Assembly: GCA_900551135.1 (NCBI GenBank)
Contig: URUX01000010.1
Span: forward strand, 1 to 26,331
Direction: 5' to 3'
Source: an uncultured Clostridium sp.
GTDB lineage: Bacteria > Bacillota > Clostridia > Lachnospirales > Lachnospiraceae
DNA: 26,331 bases
Part shown: positions 1-6,909 of the stretch, piece by piece
Layout: each line of letters starts with the position of its first letter
Position numbering within the stretch: the first letter of the stretch is position 1
The notes under the pieces: model-generated
Database searches by the model: none
Told to the model about the DNA's origin: nothing
What the model saw: the letters and a program-made list of their open reading frames with translations, nothing else
Program-made: the position numbers and the translations under genes

Positions 1-250
1 GTTGTCTGGGTAAAGCCAGACAATCCACTCGCTGCTTTCGCCGCCGCAAAGTCCGCTACCCTCGGAACGCCCAATTAAGGAATTGGGCATTCCTCACCCG
101 CTCCCTTGCGGCGGCTCCTCCGAAAAAAGTCCCGCTCCCGTCCGGCTAAAGGCTTGCAAGCGCGCCTTTTTACGCCGTCTGGTCGCTACCAACTTTTTTC
201 GGGCGGGGGAGATTAAAAATTAAGAGGGAATTTTGGAGATACCGCAGATA
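1..250. other. GC-rich hairpin-rich sequence without a credible gene
   Basis: No ORF here looks real. Several perfect inverted repeats are visible. TTGTCTGG (2-9) pairs with CCAGACAA (16-23). GCCCAATT (69-76) pairs with AATTGGGC (81-88) around a 4-base loop. CCGAAAAAAGT (120-130) matches ACTTTTTTCGG (192-202) across 61 bases, so the whole 120-202 block could fold as one domain. ACCGCA (241-246) pairs with TGCGGT (251-256). Composition is much more GC-rich than the following genes. I infer a dispersed repeat or structured non-coding element. Its function is unknown. Confidence 0.5.
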
Positions 251-261
251 TGCGGTTCCAA

Positions 262-387
262 GGCGGCGCAGCTAAGCTGCGCCGCCCCCAAAGAGGGCGA
301 AAACAATGGTTTGCAGGAAAAGGGACTTATCATCTCATTTCAGCTTACAAACCCTGTAGTTTTCTGAAAAGCTGGGGGAGACCCGAT
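262..387. repeat. Hairpin module, copy 1 of a ~120-bp tandem repeat
   Basis: The unit opens with a perfect 11-bp GC hairpin, GGCGGCGCAGC (262-272) with GCTGCGCCGCC (276-286). It then has an AAAG-GG stretch and CAATGGTTTGCAG (304-316), followed by a pyrimidine-rich ATC-CTCA-TTCAG segment and CAAACCC. The same order of elements recurs 120 bases later, so this is a diverged tandem duplication. No protein is suggested. Confidence 0.6.
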
Positions 388-491
388 GGCGGCGGTTTAT
401 CCGCCGCCTATAAAGGGAAAAAGCAATGGTTTGCAGATAGCAAGTTCTATCTACTCACTCAGGCCACAAGCCCCATCCGCCTGGGGCGGAT
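388..491. repeat. Hairpin module, copy 2, ending at the glutamine synthetase junction
   Basis: This copy opens with an 8-bp hairpin, GGCGGCGG (388-395) with CCGCCGCC (401-408). The identical 13-mer CAATGGTTTGCAG lies at 424-436, then a CTATCTACTCACTCAGG-like segment and CAAGCCCC that parallel copy 1. It stops exactly where recognisable glutamine synthetase coding sequence begins near 491. That suggests the element, or a rearrangement bounded by it, replaced the start of that gene. Confidence 0.55.
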
Positions 492-2483
492 TTGGATTCT
501 ACCATTGCAGATGCAGTCGCCCATGCCATGAAAGAGTGGGCCATTGAGAGAGGAGCCACGCATTACAGCCATTGGTTTCAGCCGCTGACGGGAATTACTG
601 CCGAAAAACAGGATTCATTTTTGTCTGCGCCTGATTCCAACGGAAAAGCCATTATGGAATTTTCCGGTAAGGAACTGATAAAAGGTGAACCGGATGCGTC
701 TTCCTTCCCGTCAGGAGGGCTTCGCGCAACCTTTGAAGCCAGAGGATACACCATGTGGGACTGTACATCACCAGCATTTTTAAAGGAAGATGCCATAGGT
801 GTGACGCTGTGTATCCCGACGGCATTCTGCTCTTATAAGGGCGAGGCTCTGGATAAAAAAACTCCTCTGCTCCGTTCCATGCAGGCAGTAGAAGAACAGG
901 CTTTGCGGATTCTCCGTCTGTTCGGCAATACGACAGCCAAACGGGTAGTGCCTTCTGTGGGACCAGAACAGGAGTATTTCCTGGTTGATCACGAAAAATA
1001 CATGCAGAGAAAAGACCTGATTTATGCAGGCCGTACCCTGTTTGGGGCAATGCCGCCAAAGGGCCAGGAAATGGATGACCACTATTTTGGCATTATCCGC
1101 GAGCGTATCGGCTCATTTATGAAAGAATTGAACACAGAATTGTGGAAACTGGGGGTGTCTGCCAAGACCCAGCATAACGAAGCAGCGCCTGCCCAGCACG
1201 AACTTGCACCGATTTATGCGGAGGCAAATGTAGCGGTGGATCACAACCAGATGACCATGGAAACCCTAAAGAGGGTTGCAGAACGTCATGGTATGAACTG
1301 CCTTCTCCATGAAAAGCCTTTTAAAGGGGTAAACGGTTCCGGCAAACACAACAACTGGTCTCTGATTGCAGATGATGGGAGCAATCTGTTAAATCCAGGA
1401 GATACCCCTCATGAAAATGTACAGTTTCTTCTGGTGCTGGCCTGTATCTTAAAGGCAGTTGATATCCATGCAGATTTGCTGAGAGAATCTGCTGCAAATC
1501 CCGGAAATGACCAGCGTTTGGGAGCACAGGAAGCGCCGCCGGCTATTATTTCCGTATTTTTGGGAGAACAGCTGGAAGATGTAATTGATCAGCTCTGCAG
1601 TACAGGAGAAGCGACCCACTCGAAAAGCGGCGGTACGTTAAAGACCGGAATTAAAACACTTCCGGATTTGTCCAAGGATGCTACAGACCGGAACCGGACT
1701 TCTCCCTTTGCTTTTACCGGCAATAAATTTGAGTTCCGTATGCTGGGAGCGTCGGATTCTGTAGCTTCTCCCAATATTGTGTTAAACACCATTGTGGCAG
1801 AGGCGTTTCAGGAAGCAGCGGATCGGCTGGAACAGGCAGAAGATTTTGAGATGGCAGTTCATGATTTGATTAAAGAACTGTTTACAGAACACCGGAGAGT
1901 AATTTTTAACGGAAACGGCTATTCCCAGGCATGGGTAGAGGAAGCGGCCCGCAGAGGACTTCCCAATATCAGCTGCAGCGTGGATTCTATAGAAACGCTT
2001 ATTACGCCGAAGGCGGTAAAGCTGTTTGAGGAGTTTCACGTATTTACCAAGGCGGAACTGGAATCCCGTGTTGAGATTGAATACGAAGCCTATGCAAAGA
2101 CCATGAATATTGAAGCGCGGACTATGATAGACATGGCAGGAAAACAGATTGTTCCGGCTGTGATTAAATATACCACCCAGCTGGCCCAGTCCATTCAGGC
2201 AGTGACAGGGGCATGTCCCCAGGCGGATGTCAGTGTCCAGACCGAGCTTCTGATCAAAACTTCTTCTCTTCTGGCGGAAATGAAAAGGGCGTTGTCTGAA
2301 CTTTCTGATATCACGGAAACCTGTGCTGCTATGGAAGCAGGAGAGGCTCAGGCAAAGGCTTATTACCGTCAGGTAGTTCCGGCAATGGACCGGCTGCGGG
2401 AACCGGCAGATAAGCTGGAAATGATTATGGACAAGGAGTTATGGCCCTTCCCAAGTTATGGAGATTTAATTTTTGAGGTATAA
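492..2483 (+). CDS. glnN: Glutamine synthetase type III, 5'-truncated
   Basis: The product (663 residues from a TTG) would make glutamine from glutamate, ammonia and ATP in the cytoplasm. Family features seen are EQEYFLVD, the NEAAPAQHELAP region, NGSGKHNNWSL (the type III version of the GS substrate motif) and NKFEFRMLG. The C-terminus is complete and ends ELWPFPSYGDLIFEV. Type III enzymes are usually about 700 residues, and the homology here starts at LDSTIADAVAHAMKEW, so roughly 40-45 N-terminal residues are missing. The frame is closed by TAG at 438 and contains no ATG between there and 492. TTG 492 has no well-spaced ribosome binding site. The gene is therefore probably broken by the upstream repeat sequence, unless the left side of the window is an assembly join. 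The family call is secure; activity is doubtful. Confidence 0.85.
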   Translation: MDSTIADAVAHAMKEWAIERGATHYSHWFQPLTGITAEKQDSFLSAPDSNGKAIMEFSGKELIKGEPDASSFPSGGLRATFEARGYTMWDCTSPAFLKEDAIGVTLCIPTAFCSYKGEALDKKTPLLRSMQAVEEQALRILRLFGNTTAKRVVPSVGPEQEYFLVDHEKYMQRKDLIYAGRTLFGAMPPKGQEMDDHYFGIIRERIGSFMKELNTELWKLGVSAKTQHNEAAPAQHELAPIYAEANVAVDHNQMTMETLKRVAERHGMNCLLHEKPFKGVNGSGKHNNWSLIADDGSNLLNPGDTPHENVQFLLVLACILKAVDIHADLLRESAANPGNDQRLGAQEAPPAIISVFLGEQLEDVIDQLCSTGEATHSKSGGTLKTGIKTLPDLSKDATDRNRTSPFAFTGNKFEFRMLGASDSVASPNIVLNTIVAEAFQEAADRLEQAEDFEMAVHDLIKELFTEHRRVIFNGNGYSQAWVEEAARRGLPNISCSVDSIETLITPKAVKLFEEFHVFTKAELESRVEIEYEAYAKTMNIEARTMIDMAGKQIVPAVIKYTTQLAQSIQAVTGACPQADVSVQTELLIKTSSLLAEMKRALSELSDITETCAAMEAGEAQAKAYYRQVVPAMDRLREPADKLEMIMDKELWPFPSYGDLIFEV

Positions 2484-2491
2484 AGGAGAAG

Positions 2492-2519
2492 ACTGTCCTG
2501 AGCAATCAGGGCAGTTTTT
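2492..2519 (+). terminator. Rho-independent terminator after the glutamine synthetase gene
   Basis: ACTGTCCTG (2492-2500) pairs with CAGGGCAGT (2507-2515) with one G-U pair and a 6-base loop, followed by five T. It lies 8 bases after the stop codon. Confidence 0.85.
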
Positions 2520-2564
2520 GCGTATATGGACCGGTTATTTTTCCAGTTACCTGAAAGTGCGTAC

Positions 2565-2593
2565 TTTACAAATGCGAAAAATGACGATAAACT
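2565..2593 (+). promoter_or_regulatory. Probable sigma-A promoter of the osmoprotectant ABC operon
   Basis: TTTACA (2565-2570), a 17-base spacer and TAAACT (2588-2593). The -35 matches consensus at five positions and the -10 at four. It sits between the preceding terminator and the first transporter gene, which has no other obvious promoter. Confidence 0.5.
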
Positions 2594-2641
2594 GTTGAGG
2601 AAACAACGATAACCAAGCAATTGCTCAGAATGGCGGGAAAT

Positions 2642-3292
2642 ATGATCGATTTTATAAAAGAAGTATTGAAGCTGTATGTGGAACGGGGACCCTGGTTTTT
2701 AGAACTGCTGGCAGCCCATATCCGTTTGTCTCTGATGGCCATTGCCATTGCAGGGACTCTGGGGCTGCTCATCGGAATTATTCTGTCGGAATATCGAAAA
2801 GCAGCTCCGCTGGTAATCGGAATCTGTAATGTGTTTTATACGATTCCATCTATCTCCATGCTGGGAATCCTGATTCCCCTTTTAGGCATTGGAGACAAGA
2901 ATGCGGTAACAGCCATTTCTATCTATGCGCTGATGCCCATGGTACGAAATACCTATACCGGACTTACGACGGTAGATAAAGACATCCTGGAAGCTGCAAA
3001 AGCCATGGGAAGCACCAGGATGCAGATTTTAACCAGAGTGACCTTACCGCTGGCATTTCCGGTGATTCTAACAGGTCTTCGCAGTATGACGGTTATGGCC
3101 ATTTCCATGTGTGGTCTGGCGTCTTATATTGGAGCCAGCGGATTAGGAAAGGCAATCTATCGGGGAATCAGCATTTATAATCCCCAGATGACTTTTGCAG
3201 GAAGCATTTTAATTGCTTTGCTGGCTCTGGCGGCAGATATGCTGCTGGGGCTGATAGAAAGAATTTATAAAAAGAAAAGGAGAATGGAATAA
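2642..3292 (+). CDS. OpuC-type osmoprotectant ABC transporter permease
   Basis: This 216-residue integral membrane protein would form the channel of a glycine betaine/choline-type importer. It shows about five hydrophobic segments and the permease coupling loop EAAKAMGSTRMQILTRVTLP, which docks on the ATPase. Starts are ambiguous. TTG 2621, ATG 2630 and ATG 2642 are in frame and none has a strong ribosome binding site. I prefer ATG 2642 because MIDFIKEVL resembles the usual family start and a weak GGGA precedes it. The gene is followed one base later by the binding-protein gene and then the ATPase gene. Only one permease gene is present, so the channel is probably a homodimer, unlike OpuC systems with two different permeases. 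The exact substrate is not visible. Confidence 0.85.
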   Translation: MIDFIKEVLKLYVERGPWFLELLAAHIRLSLMAIAIAGTLGLLIGIILSEYRKAAPLVIGICNVFYTIPSISMLGILIPLLGIGDKNAVTAISIYALMPMVRNTYTGLTTVDKDILEAAKAMGSTRMQILTRVTLPLAFPVILTGLRSMTVMAISMCGLASYIGASGLGKAIYRGISIYNPQMTFAGSILIALLALAADMLLGLIERIYKKKRRME

Positions 3293-3293
3293 T

Positions 3294-4331
3294 ATGAGAA
3301 TAGCTAGAAAAATGACGGCAGCCCTTTTATCCGGCGCCATGGTATTAAGCCTTGCAGCCTGCGGAGGACAGAGCGCAGAAACGACAGCGGCAGCAGAAAC
3401 GACAGCGGCAGCAGAAACGACAGCGGCAGCAGAAACGACAACAGCAGAAGAATCAACAGCGGCAGAGGCATCCACAGAGGCAGCTGGAGCAGAGACTGCT
3501 TCCAAGGAACCGATTGAGATTGCAACCAAGCCGATGACTGAGCAGTATATTCTGGCAGAAATGCTGAAATTACTGATTGAAGACAGCACAGACTATACGG
3601 TAAATATTACTCAGGGAATTGGAGGAGGCACTTCCAATATTCAGCCTGCCATGGAAGCGGGAGAGTTTGATCTGTATCCGGAATATACGTCCAGCGGCTA
3701 TGTAATGGTTTTAGGACATGATGCTGCAGGAGTCAGTGATGAGGAAATCTGGGAAACTCTGGTAAAAGAGTACCATGAAAAGTTTGGGATGACCTGGCTG
3801 GGACTGTACGGATTCAATAACACCTATACGGTGGTAGTAAACAGCGATGTGGCAAAAGAACACAATCTGGTTACCACTTCGGATCTGGCAGCTGTTGCAG
3901 GAGAACTGACCTTTGGTGGAAATCCGGACTATCTGGAGCGGGCAGACGGATTTCCGGTACTGTGCGACACCTACGGCCTGGAATTTAAAAAAGTGATGGA
4001 CATTGATATTGGACTGAAATACCAGGCAATGAACAGCGGGGAGATTGACGTAACCAACGGATATACCACAGATGCCCAGCTTGGCTCCGGAAAAGTAACG
4101 GCTCTCCAGGACGACAAACATCTGCAGGTTAATTACTTCTGCTCTACCGTAGTCAGAGAAGAGGTATTAGAGGAATATCCGGGACTGGAAGAAGCGTTAA
4201 TGAAGATGGACGGAATCTTGACCGATCAGGATATGGCCAGCTTAAATTACAAGCTGGAAGTAGAAGGAATGGATGAGAAGCAGATTGCGCTCGACTATCT
4301 GACAGAAAAAGGATTGATTGCCAATGAATAA
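3294..4331 (+). CDS. Osmoprotectant ABC transporter substrate-binding lipoprotein
   Basis: A 345-residue OpuAC-type binding protein. A lipoprotein signal peptide ends in the lipobox LAAC at about residue 23, so the mature protein should be anchored by its cysteine outside the membrane. A low-complexity linker of Ala, Glu and Thr (about residues 28-65, four AETTAA repeats) separates the anchor from the ligand domain. Family-like segments are FDLYPEYTSSGYV and GEIDVTNGYTTDAQL, which in this family line the quaternary-amine site. The start at 3294 follows AAAGGAGA at a good distance and lies one base after the permease stop (TAATATG). The stop overlaps the ATPase start, so the three genes are translationally coupled. 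The ligand is inferred as betaine, choline or carnitine; the sequence cannot decide. Confidence 0.9.
   Translation: MRIARKMTAALLSGAMVLSLAACGGQSAETTAAAETTAAAETTAAAETTTAEESTAAEASTEAAGAETASKEPIEIATKPMTEQYILAEMLKLLIEDSTDYTVNITQGIGGGTSNIQPAMEAGEFDLYPEYTSSGYVMVLGHDAAGVSDEEIWETLVKEYHEKFGMTWLGLYGFNNTYTVVVNSDVAKEHNLVTTSDLAAVAGELTFGGNPDYLERADGFPVLCDTYGLEFKKVMDIDIGLKYQAMNSGEIDVTNGYTTDAQLGSGKVTALQDDKHLQVNYFCSTVVREEVLEEYPGLEEALMKMDGILTDQDMASLNYKLEVEGMDEKQIALDYLTEKGLIANE
3375..3446 (+). repeat. 18-bp tandem repeat, four copies, in the lipoprotein linker
   Basis: The unit GCAGAAACGACAGCGGCA occurs three times exactly (3375-3428) and a fourth time with two changes (3429-3446). Each unit encodes AETTAA in frame. 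Copy-number change would alter the spacer between membrane anchor and ligand domain without breaking the frame. Confidence 0.9.
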
Positions 4332-5076
4332 GGGACAAACGCAGGATACGATCGTCCGGTTTGACAATGTGAGCCTGTCTTATGGACAGAATCAGGTGTT
4401 AAAAGAGTTTTCTCTGGATGTAAAACGAGGAGAATGCCTGACCATTATCGGAAGCTCCGGCTGTGGAAAGACCACGCTGCTGAAAATGATCAATGGCCTT
4501 TTGAAGCCGGATTCCGGCCGGGTATATGTTGACGGACAGGATGTCAGCCAGGCAGATTTGACCAGGCTTCGCAGAGGCATTGGTTATGCCATTCAAAATG
4601 TAGGGCTGTTTCCTCATATGACGGTAAGGCAGAATATTGCCTATGTGCCTTCTTTGTCAAAAAAATGGGATAAGAAAGAGGAAGAAGACCAGGTAACCGA
4701 ACTTTTAAAAACGGTAGGTTTAGATCTGGAGATGGCGGAACGTTACCCGCTGGAACTGTCGGGAGGACAGAAGCAGAGGGTAGGAATTGCCAGGGCTCTG
4801 GCAGCGAAACCATCTTTAATGCTGATGGACGAACCTTTTGGGGCAGTTGACAGCATAACCAGAAGGGGGCTTCAAAAAGAACTGAAGCGTTTCCATAATG
4901 AAATGACGCTGACGATCCTTTTTGTAACTCATGATATTCGGGAAGCCCTGCTTCTGGGAGATCGGGTTCTGATTATGGAGTCGGGAAAACTGGTACGCCT
5001 TGGTACACCAGAAGAAGTACGGACGGATCCGGGAAGCGATTTTGTAAGAAAACTGTTGGATGAAAGCGAAATCTGA
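4324..5076 (+). CDS. OpuC-type osmoprotectant ABC transporter ATPase
   Basis: A 250-residue ABC ATPase that would power the importer encoded just upstream. Seen in order: Walker A GSSGCGKTT (residues 43-51), Q-loop AIQNVGLFP, signature LSGGQKQR, Walker B LMLMDEPFGAVD and the switch histidine in VTHD. Start ATG 4324 overlaps the lipoprotein stop by 8 bases (ATGAATAA) and has AAAGGA about ten bases upstream; an in-frame TTG lies two codons earlier. The protein ends soon after the nucleotide-binding domain. It therefore lacks the C-terminal CBS pair that in many OpuCA/OpuAA-type ATPases senses ionic strength, so osmotic control, if any, must act elsewhere. Confidence 0.92.
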   Translation: MNKGQTQDTIVRFDNVSLSYGQNQVLKEFSLDVKRGECLTIIGSSGCGKTTLLKMINGLLKPDSGRVYVDGQDVSQADLTRLRRGIGYAIQNVGLFPHMTVRQNIAYVPSLSKKWDKKEEEDQVTELLKTVGLDLEMAERYPLELSGGQKQRVGIARALAAKPSLMLMDEPFGAVDSITRRGLQKELKRFHNEMTLTILFVTHDIREALLLGDRVLIMESGKLVRLGTPEEVRTDPGSDFVRKLLDESEI

Positions 5077-5154
5077 CCGTTCTGCCATGTGGAGATTCAG
5101 TCAGAAAAATATATTTCTGTTACAATGAAATAGCAGACCTATCGTGCAGATAAG

Positions 5155-5217
5155 ACCGCCGCAGGCGAAAGGGCATAGTCAAAAGACAGAATGCCGATTC
5201 GCATTGCGGCGGTTTTT
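5155..5217 (+). terminator. Long nested hairpin terminator after the ABC operon
   Basis: ACCGCCGCA (5155-5163) pairs with TGCGGCGGT (5205-5213). Inside it GCGAA (5165-5169) pairs with TTCGC (5198-5202), and GGCAT (5172-5176) pairs with ATGCC (5191-5195), followed by five T. This is a three-tier stem with small bulges. It lies 79 bases after the ATPase stop and most simply ends that operon. The size is unusual for a plain terminator. I found no known riboswitch core in it. Confidence 0.75.
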
Positions 5218-5296
5218 CTGTATCATAGGAAATTCGCAGGCGACTTTTTTCTTGACAAAAAAATACCGGGGTTCGGATTTATTAAACTTCCGGTAA

Positions 5297-5325
5297 GGAT
5301 TCTTTACGGAAAAAGTAAAGAATCC
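5297..5325 (+). promoter_or_regulatory. Perfect 11-bp inverted repeat in the leader of the membrane cassette
   Basis: GGATTCTTTAC (5297-5307) and GTAAAGAATCC (5315-5325) are perfect complements around a 7-base A-rich loop. A TTGACA at 5252-5257 lies upstream but has no good -10 at normal distance. The stem is not followed by a T run, so it is more likely an operator or RNA structure than a terminator. Confidence 0.55.
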
Positions 5326-5335
5326 GAAAGGAAAG

Positions 5336-5384
5336 GATGTTATACTAAACGTAACATCTGTGTCAGGGAATTATGTTACAGATG
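5336..5384 (+). promoter_or_regulatory. Extended -10 promoter embedded in overlapping inverted repeats
   Basis: TGTTATACT (5338-5346) reads as an extended -10 element; no good -35 is visible. It lies inside the inverted repeat GATGTTA (5336-5342) / TAACATC (5352-5358). A further ATGTTA at 5373-5378 is a third half-site. Overlapping these, CATCTGT (5355-5361) pairs with ACAGATG (5378-5384). The layout fits a repressor or activator operator laid over a promoter. Some pairings are mutually exclusive, so RNA switching is also possible. The gene at 5402 follows directly. Confidence 0.45.
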
Positions 5385-5401
5385 GAAAAGGGGATGGAGA
5401 T

Positions 5402-6568
5402 ATGATAGAGATCTATGGAGCAGCCCATTTTCTGGTGGATTTGGCATGCGCTTATCTGATGTTTTCTGGCATATATGGATCAGAAAACTGGTATTTATGC
5501 CTGCTTTTATATAACTTTTGCGCCTTTGCAATGCAGATGCCTATGGGGATACTGGCAGATTACAAAAACCGCAATGCATATCTGGCAGTCTTCGGCTGTG
5601 TGCTGGTGGCAGCCGCATATGTTCCCGGAACAGCAGTAACTATGGCAGTCCGGAATGGAACAGCCGGCAGCATGATGGAAACAGTCGGTTTGTGGTCAGC
5701 GGGTGCGGCTTCTGTTATGGCAGGATTGGGAAACGGTCTGTTTCATATAGGAGGCGGACTGGATGTGCTGAATAAAAGTAAAAAATCGGCGGGAATGCTG
5801 GGCTTTTTTGTGGCTCCCGGAGCTTTGGGAATTTATGCCGGAACGGCATTGGGAAACGGAGCAGTTCAATCAGGAGAGTGGCCGGCGCTTTTGTTGCTGC
5901 CTGCGGCACTGGGAATATTCTGGTGCGCTAAAAAGAAAAACATCTGGCAGAATTCCGGTAATCAGCCATTTTCCCTTTTGCTGGACAGACCGGTACTGGC
6001 CGGTGCCTGGAAGCAGGCAGCCGCAGCGGTGATTTGTCTGTTTTTTGTAGTAGTTCTTCGATCTTATCTGGGAATCATCCAGGATTTTCCGTGGAAAGAA
6101 AGTACTGGAGCCGGCATGGTACTGGTCTGTGCAGCGGCCGTTGGAAAGACTGCAGGAGGATTTCTGGCAGACATAGCCGGATTTAAGAAGACGGCGGTGT
6201 TCTCGTTGGCGGCATCCGGAGTGCTGTATTTATGTTCTTTTCACCCGGCGGCAGGGATACTGGCAGTATTTTTTTGGAACATGACCATGCCTCTTACGTT
6301 GTGGGCAGTGGCAAAATTAATGCCAAATGCCAAAGGTTTTTCGTTTGGTCTGTTGACCTTTGCCCTGTTTTTGGGATTTTGTCCGCCTTACCTGAATATT
6401 TCTGCATTTACAGACCTGTTTCATACCCCGGAACTGGGGTTGGGGATTATTTGCGGAATTTCGTTTGTACTTTTGCAGGGGGGAATGTATTATGCTGGAA
6501 AATACCTTCATGGGGCCATGGATAGTCCCGGTAATGGGAGTTTCTCTGGCGCTGACGATATTCATTGA
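5402..6568 (+). CDS. MFS-like polytopic membrane protein
   Basis: A 388-residue protein with about 12 hydrophobic segments and a charged loop after the third segment (LADYKNRNAY) that resembles the conserved loop 2-3 of major facilitator transporters. No substrate can be deduced. Start ATG 5402 is chosen over GTG 5360 because AAGGGGATGGAG precedes it and the protein then begins directly with a membrane segment. The 3' end overlaps the next gene by 77 bases and a third cassette gene follows. These three are probably co-transcribed from the promoter near 5340. The loss of charged residues in most helices and the high Gly/Ala content are typical for this fold. Family call is moderate; function is unknown. 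Confidence 0.7.
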   Translation: MIEIYGAAHFLVDLACAYLMFSGIYGSENWYLCLLLYNFCAFAMQMPMGILADYKNRNAYLAVFGCVLVAAAYVPGTAVTMAVRNGTAGSMMETVGLWSAGAASVMAGLGNGLFHIGGGLDVLNKSKKSAGMLGFFVAPGALGIYAGTALGNGAVQSGEWPALLLLPAALGIFWCAKKKNIWQNSGNQPFSLLLDRPVLAGAWKQAAAAVICLFFVVVLRSYLGIIQDFPWKESTGAGMVLVCAAAVGKTAGGFLADIAGFKKTAVFSLAASGVLYLCSFHPAAGILAVFFWNMTMPLTLWAVAKLMPNAKGFSFGLLTFALFLGFCPPYLNISAFTDLFHTPELGLGIICGISFVLLQGGMYYAGKYLHGAMDSPGNGSFSGADDIH

Positions 6569-6881
6569 AGCAGGAACTGCCCTTTTGTGGAAAATACGAA
6601 ATCCCTGGGATCTGGCCCTGACAGGGGCGGTAAATCTGCTGACCAATCCGGCTGTCGTTGCAGTGTATTATCTGGCAGAAAATGCTGTAAGAGTACAGGG
6701 CAAAGCAGAATGGATCTGGATTCTGATTCCGCTGAAGGTGATATTAGAGGCAGCGGCAATCGGTACGGAAGCAGTATGTTACAAGGCGGCAGGCAGAACA
6801 ATCCGGTGTCCGTGGATGTTTTCCATCACCGCTAATATGGCTTCTTACTGGATTGGAGCCGGACTTCAGCGGATATTGTGA
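6492..6881 (+). CDS. Small membrane protein of unknown function
   Basis: 129 residues with about four hydrophobic segments: WIVPVMGVSLALTIFIEAG, a TNPAVVAVYYLAE segment, WIWILIPLKVILEAAAIG and the C-terminal SITANMASYWIGAGL. I recognise no family. Start ATG 6492 follows AGGGGGGA with 7 bases of spacing. It lies within the last 77 bases of the MFS-like gene in another frame, implying translational coupling. The third cassette gene, encoding a membrane-anchored SH3-like protein, begins 28 bases after the stop. Guilt by association suggests an envelope complex, but nothing in the sequence states a role. Confidence 0.7.
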   Translation: MLENTFMGPWIVPVMGVSLALTIFIEAGTALLWKIRNPWDLALTGAVNLLTNPAVVAVYYLAENAVRVQGKAEWIWILIPLKVILEAAAIGTEAVCYKAAGRTIRCPWMFSITANMASYWIGAGLQRIL

Positions 6882-6909
6882 AAAGTTTACATAAATCAGG
6901 AGGAATGTT

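Noticed and set aside
262..436. CRISPR array
   Set aside because: Only two diverged copies with a 120-bp period and hairpins of different sequence; no short identical repeats with regular spacers and no cas genes.
250..531. 93-codon plus-strand frame across the hairpin repeats
   Set aside because: It reads through two tandem hairpin modules and into glutamine synthetase in the wrong frame, with no ribosome binding site or domain.
3209..3589. 126-codon minus-strand frame opposite the lipoprotein gene
   Set aside because: Its Ser/Ala/Val repeats are only the antisense of the 18-bp tandem repeat.
5155..5217. Riboswitch before the membrane cassette
   Set aside because: The nested stem ends in a T run right after the ABC operon and no known aptamer core could be recognised; terminator is the simpler reading.
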